64,000 bases of DNA from Dasypus novemcinctus (taxonomy: Eukaryota > Chordata > Mammalia > Cingulata > Dasypodidae). Below, one piece after another: positions 60,143 through 64,000 of the stretch. A model generated the notes under the pieces. The model saw only the letters and a list, made by a program, of their open reading frames with translations, made no database searches and was not told the DNA's origin. A program made the translations under genes and the position numbers. The stretch is taken from NCBI RefSeq assembly GCF_030445035.2, contig NC_080689.1, positions 24,643,278 through 24,707,277 of the forward strand, written 5' to 3'. The stretch's first letter is position 1, and every line of letters starts with the position of its first letter.

Positions 60143-60490
60143 ATGGGGAAATGGACTTGGCCCAGTGGTTGGGGCGTCCGTCTGCCACATGGGAGGTCTA
60201 AGGTTCAAACCCTGGGCCTCCTTGACCCGTGTGGAGCTGGCCCATGTGCGGTGCTGATGCACGCAAGGAGTGCCCTGCCGTGTAGGGCAGCCCCACGCGC
60301 AAGGAGTGCACCCCATAGGGAGAGCCGCCCAGAGTGAAGGAGGGTGCGGCCTGCCCAGGAATGGCGCCGCCCACACTTCCCGTGCCGCTGACGACAACAG
60401 AAGCGGACAAGGAAACAAGACACAGCAAATAGACACAGAGAGCAGACAATGGGGGGGGGGGGATAGAACAAATAAATAAATCTTTAAAAA
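60143..60490 (+). mobile_element. DAS-type SINE, shortened body
   Basis: An 18-base target duplication starting AAAAAGGAAATGG flanks it (60125-60142 and 60491-60508). Its second half has the CCCACACTTCCCGTGC junction also seen in the second copy at 2291-2697, which marks a subfamily lacking the usual GAGAGCTGACACAGC segment. Confidence 0.92.
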
Positions 60491-60857
60491 AAAAAGGAAA
60501 TGGTTAAATAAATCATGATACATCTATACTTAGATATATAATGCAGTTGTTAAAAAGAATGTGGCAGATCTATTTGTACAAATATGTAAAGAGGTATTTC
60601 TGAGTGAAAATAAAATCAGAAAATAATATTATAGTCCATGTATGCATGTATATATTTATGTAAAAATGTTTGCATATATTTTTTGAGTTTGCATATTTTT
60701 ATAACTCCCAGAAAATTATCTAAAAAGGTAAACAACAAACTTAAATGTTACCTCAGGTGAGAAAAGTAGAGAAGTGGAGAGGAAAATTAAAGAGAATTTT
60801 CCATTTTTATTCTATATACTTCTGTACTATTTTAATTTTATAAAAAGTGTCATTTTT

Positions 60858-60945
60858 TTTAAGGAGGTACAGGGGATTGAACCCAGGACCTCATACATGG
60901 GAAGCAGGCACTCACCCACTAAGCTACATCTGCTTCCCAGAGTTC
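60858..60945 (-). mobile_element. Short tRNA-headed SINE, minus strand
   Basis: GGGGATTGAACCCAGGACCT and ACTCACCCACTAAGCTACAT are antisense B and A boxes, 67 bases from an EIF2AK2 exon. Confidence 0.85.
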
Positions 60946-61011
60946 ATTATTTTTATCCTTTAGAAAAATAAAGAAATCAAAATATATAGACAGAAAAGAA
61001 AGGGACCTCAC

Positions 61012-61140
61012 CTGTTCTGGGCTCATGTATCGAAAAGTTCCTTTCTTGCCTGTCCGCTGTTCATTAGTTTCCAAGGGTGTTACAAGTCCAAAGTCTCCAA
61101 TCTTTATTTTCTTAAGACCTACTAAAAATATGTTACTTGG
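61012..61140 (-). CDS. EIF2AK2: EIF2AK2 coding exon with DFG motif and activation loop
   Basis: Minus strand, 43 codons from [20 protein letters not shown] to RYMSPEQ, with a CTTAG acceptor and a GTGAGG donor. It contains the Mg-binding DFG, the activation loop and the SPE (APE-equivalent) motif. The two activating threonines of PKR (human T446 and T451) are matched by the Thr of QRT and of KGT. It begins just after the expected HRDLK, which must be in the preceding exon beyond the right edge. Nothing suggests loss of kinase function. Confidence 0.95.
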
Positions 61141-61267
61141 CTAAGAAAAAAAACAAAACAATGTTTAATTAATATAATAATTTGATAGACTTTTATCACC
61201 TATCTGAATCACATTTAGCAAGAGCCATTTTTCTATTTATTTATAAGGCATTTATCCTTACACAGGT

Positions 61268-61660
61268 AGCCTGTGATAGTTAATTTCATGTGTCAACTTG
61301 GTTAGGTTATACCAAGCCAAGTTTTTGGTCAAGAAAGCACTGTCCTTATTGTTACTGCGAGGGTATTTTGTGGATTTAAATCATTAGTCAGTTGATTGCA
61401 CCTGTGGCTGATTGCATCTATGGAGATGATCTTCAGCTATGAAAGAAGCCTCATGCAATCAGGTGAAGGCCTTAAAGGGAGAAATGATTATTTCAGCAGT
61501 AAGAAAGAATATCTATCTCTACTTCAGCCAGCCAACTTCTCCTGGTAATTCATTAAATCGTCCATCAGAATTCCCAGCTTGCAACCTGCCGTACGGAATT
61601 CAGACTTGCTAATCCCCACAGTCATGTGAGCCAATTCCTAAAATAACTCGAAACATTTAT
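61268..61660 (+). repeat. Ancient LTR-like or DNA-type repeat
   Basis: Begins TGTGATAGTTAATTTCATGTG and ends CATGTGAGCCAATTCCTAAA. The text is common in mammalian genomes. Class not decided. Confidence 0.6.
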
Positions 61661-61663
61661 ATA

Positions 61664-61735
61664 TATGTGTGATTAGATAGATAGATAGATTAGATTAGAT
61701 AGATAGATATAGATATATACATAGATATATAAATT
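61664..61735. repeat. (GATA)n microsatellite
   Basis: Interrupted TAGATAGATAGATTAGATTA and TAGATAGATAGATATAGATA tract. Confidence 0.9.
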
Positions 61736-61739
61736 CTCT

Positions 61740-63645
61740 CTCTGGAGAGTCTCACTGATACATAGCCCAAGTCAGGGAATTTAATATCACAAGTCTTTAA
61801 AATGCCAACTTTAGGAAGTAAGAACTTTTTAGCTGACAACCAAGAAGGCTTAGGGCATAACTGTCTTTTAATAGTGGTCAAGTGGAAGGTGGATTCATTC
61901 TATATGGTCCCAGGGGATGGATTTGGTTCCAGAGGGTATAAATGACCAGAAGATTTACTTTAATCTATCCTAATATACCAATACTATGGTCCAACCCAGG
62001 ATATAGTCAAGCCAGAGCTGGACATCCACTTGGTGGGAATGGTGCACATCTGAGTCCAGGATCAGAGGGGACCTGAAGATCCCTTCCAATCCTGAAACTC
62101 TTTCAATGGGCCCATTGCCAACACTGTGGAGGATCGTGTCCAGAACTTCAGCTAAGGGCTTCCTTTAGGTCACTTTCTCTAGGCCTCTGACAATCTCTTA
62201 CAAACATACCCTCTCCACCTTGAAGGAAAACCAGAAGCTAATAGCAAGCACTGAAGTAAATTTCCCATCTAACTGCTTAAAATTGATTTTAAAAACACAA
62301 CAAAGAAAGGACAGAACAAGGGATGGTCATCCCCATTCCACAGCTTTGTAGAAAGTGTTAACCAATATTCTAAAGACCATGAAAACAGGAAGCTCGCTGA
62401 TGATGAAATCAGTATTTTGCCATCTGTGAAATGGCTAGGTTTCAATATAATATTGGGCTGTACGCACACAGACCACAGGGGATAACAAATACAAGAGGGC
62501 CTAGTAAAGAAACTGAGAAGAAAGAGTCCGTAAGCCCAGGAGAGGCTGAAAGACAAACTTCCAAGAAGCCAGCCTGTGAAGGTCTGAGTAGAAATTAGCA
62601 GTTATATTAGAATTCAATGACATTCGATTGGAACCTAAATCCAATTATCCAGGTGGAAAGGTGGAGATGTGTACGAGGTGGTGTGAAGAGAGGAAGTTCC
62701 TATGCTATAATATCTTTAAGTTGTAATATAGGAATATGTGGGGTTTGCAAATGAAAAGCTAGTCCCAACCTGAGTGGAAGTTTGAAACCAGAGGTTGAAT
62801 TTATGATGCTGTCTAAGTATTTAAGCTGGATTTTACTGTCCGGTAAAAAATATCAGATCACTTGTTTATAGTTTATTAAAATTGCAAAGGAACAATACCA
62901 ATTATAGTACGATTAGGCAAAATGTATGGTTATAGAGCACAAAAAAGGGGTGCAAACTTCATATAATAAAAACAAGGACAGGGGCTAAAGCTCCAGCTGA
63001 GACGACCAAGGAGCATAAGCCTGTTAGGAGACTGAACCCTGTACAAAGAACAGCCACAGACAGTAAACCCTAATGCCAGAAAGCCCTGTGTTCAGGTCCC
63101 TCATCAGCACTTTTGGTCTAGTTCTCAAGATTCTGACAGAAGGAGGTAAACGTTGGTAGGCTCTACGTAAGAAGGCCTTTATTGGGATAGGACCATTCTC
63201 TGGCAAACCACCTAAGCAGGAATTTGCAAGGTGCACATGGCAGAGGACACAGATGGTGTGAGATACAGGAGAGAGTTGGCAGATGAGGTGGTAGAGAAGG
63301 GAGAATCTGGGCAGCACCAGGTCCAAGACACTGCACGGCTGCACCAGCGACAAGTTTCCCTCAGTCATTCTGTATTGGGAGTTAATACCCAAATGTCTGT
63401 ATTTTATTTGTGGATTACAGAATATATCAATAATTGTGCTTCATTACTTATTTAATGTATGTGTGATTTATTCCAAAGTGAAGGTATAGCCATTCTAAAT
63501 TTATCCGTCCAAACATAGGCACTAAACCAAGGCCCTAGACATCCAGGCCCTGGGCAAACCAAGGAAAGAACACCTTTTAAGGGCTGCTTATTCCCATTTA
63601 GCATCAATACATACTATACACACAAGTGCTTATTTTTCTCAAGGA
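61740..63645. other. EIF2AK2 intron, nothing recognised
   Basis: No exon with kinase sequence and no named repeat seen. The preceding EIF2AK2 exon must lie beyond 64000. Confidence 0.5.
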
Positions 63646-63650
63646 ACTTT

Positions 63651-63740
63651 TTTTTTTTTAAGGAGGTACCAGGGATTCAACCCAGGACCTTGTATATAGG
63701 AAGCAAGTGCTCAACCACTGAGTTACATCCACTTCCCAAT
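63651..63740 (-). mobile_element. Short tRNA-headed SINE, minus strand
   Basis: AGGGATTCAACCCAGGACCT and CTCAACCACTGAGTTACATC as antisense boxes, T run at the left. Confidence 0.85.
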
Positions 63741-63780
63741 GACAGTTGGTTTTTGCATTTGTTTTTCTGTTTGTTTGTTT

Positions 63781-63863
63781 TTAGGAGGTAAAAGGGATTG
63801 AAGCTGGGACCTTGTACATGGGAAGCAAGCGCTCAACCACTTGAGCTACGTCTACTCCCTTCC
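63781..63863 (-). mobile_element. Short tRNA-headed SINE, minus strand
   Basis: A second antisense head-only copy: GGGATTGAAGCTGGGACCTT and CAACCACTTGAGCTACGTC. It lies 40 bases from the previous copy. Confidence 0.85.
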
Positions 63864-64000
63864 AGGAACTTTTTGAGTCGAGTTCCTCATTCCTGGCTAT
63901 TTTAGACAGGTGAGTTTAACAGGTAGCCACAATCCATATAGAGGAGGTGCTTCTGCCTAGAGAAAAAGGTGGCTCTAGAGTGATCAGGAAAGGCTACACA

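Overview
This is a 64 kb stretch of mammalian nuclear DNA. It very probably comes from the nine-banded armadillo (Dasypus) or a close relative, because it is packed with full-length copies of the tRNA-headed, roughly 400 bp DAS-type SINE found in armadillos. The rest is typical mammalian sequence: L1/HAL1 pieces, MIR, L2, MER5-type DNA transposons, an MLT1-type LTR and one decayed provirus. The gene order HEATR5B - GPATCH11 - EIF2AK2 matches what I know of human 2p22, which supports placental-mammal orthology.

Layout. From 1 to about 29.6 kb lies the 5' part of HEATR5B on the minus strand. Its first four coding exons are at 28480-28605, 18416-18627, 15922-16030 and 8076-8225 and give a continuous 199-codon reading frame; the rest of the gene lies to the left of the window. 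Its introns hold an L1/HAL1-type composite (925-5345), a gammaretrovirus-like provirus in antisense orientation (9698-15628), a second HAL1-type element (about 18935-22020) and many SINEs. At 29.2-29.95 kb is a GC/CpG-rich block with ETS and NRF1 motifs, read as the divergent promoter of HEATR5B (minus) and GPATCH11 (plus). GPATCH11 is complete: a non-coding first exon ending at 29864 and eight coding exons between 35872 and 41970 give a 264-residue G-patch protein. From 42 to 53 kb the convergent intergenic space holds repeats only, including an antisense U2 snRNA fragment inside an old L1. From 53.67 kb to the right edge is the 3' end of EIF2AK2 (PKR) on the minus strand, with its last four coding exons (kinase activation segment to stop codon).

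The three proteins do not form a pathway. HEATR5B is a HEAT-repeat factor of clathrin/AP-1 trafficking, GPATCH11 is a nuclear G-patch protein, and EIF2AK2 is the interferon-induced dsRNA-activated eIF2-alpha kinase. Only HEATR5B and GPATCH11 share a regulatory element.

No bacterial, CRISPR or phage-like system is present. Many long open frames here, especially on the minus strand, are chance frames through SINE copies, not genes. The unusual material is transposon biology: a half-L1 joined directly to an ORF2 tail and 3' UTR, same-site double SINE insertions, a 3'-truncated but tailed SINE, dimeric SINEs, and an unnamed 1.4 kb A-tailed element.
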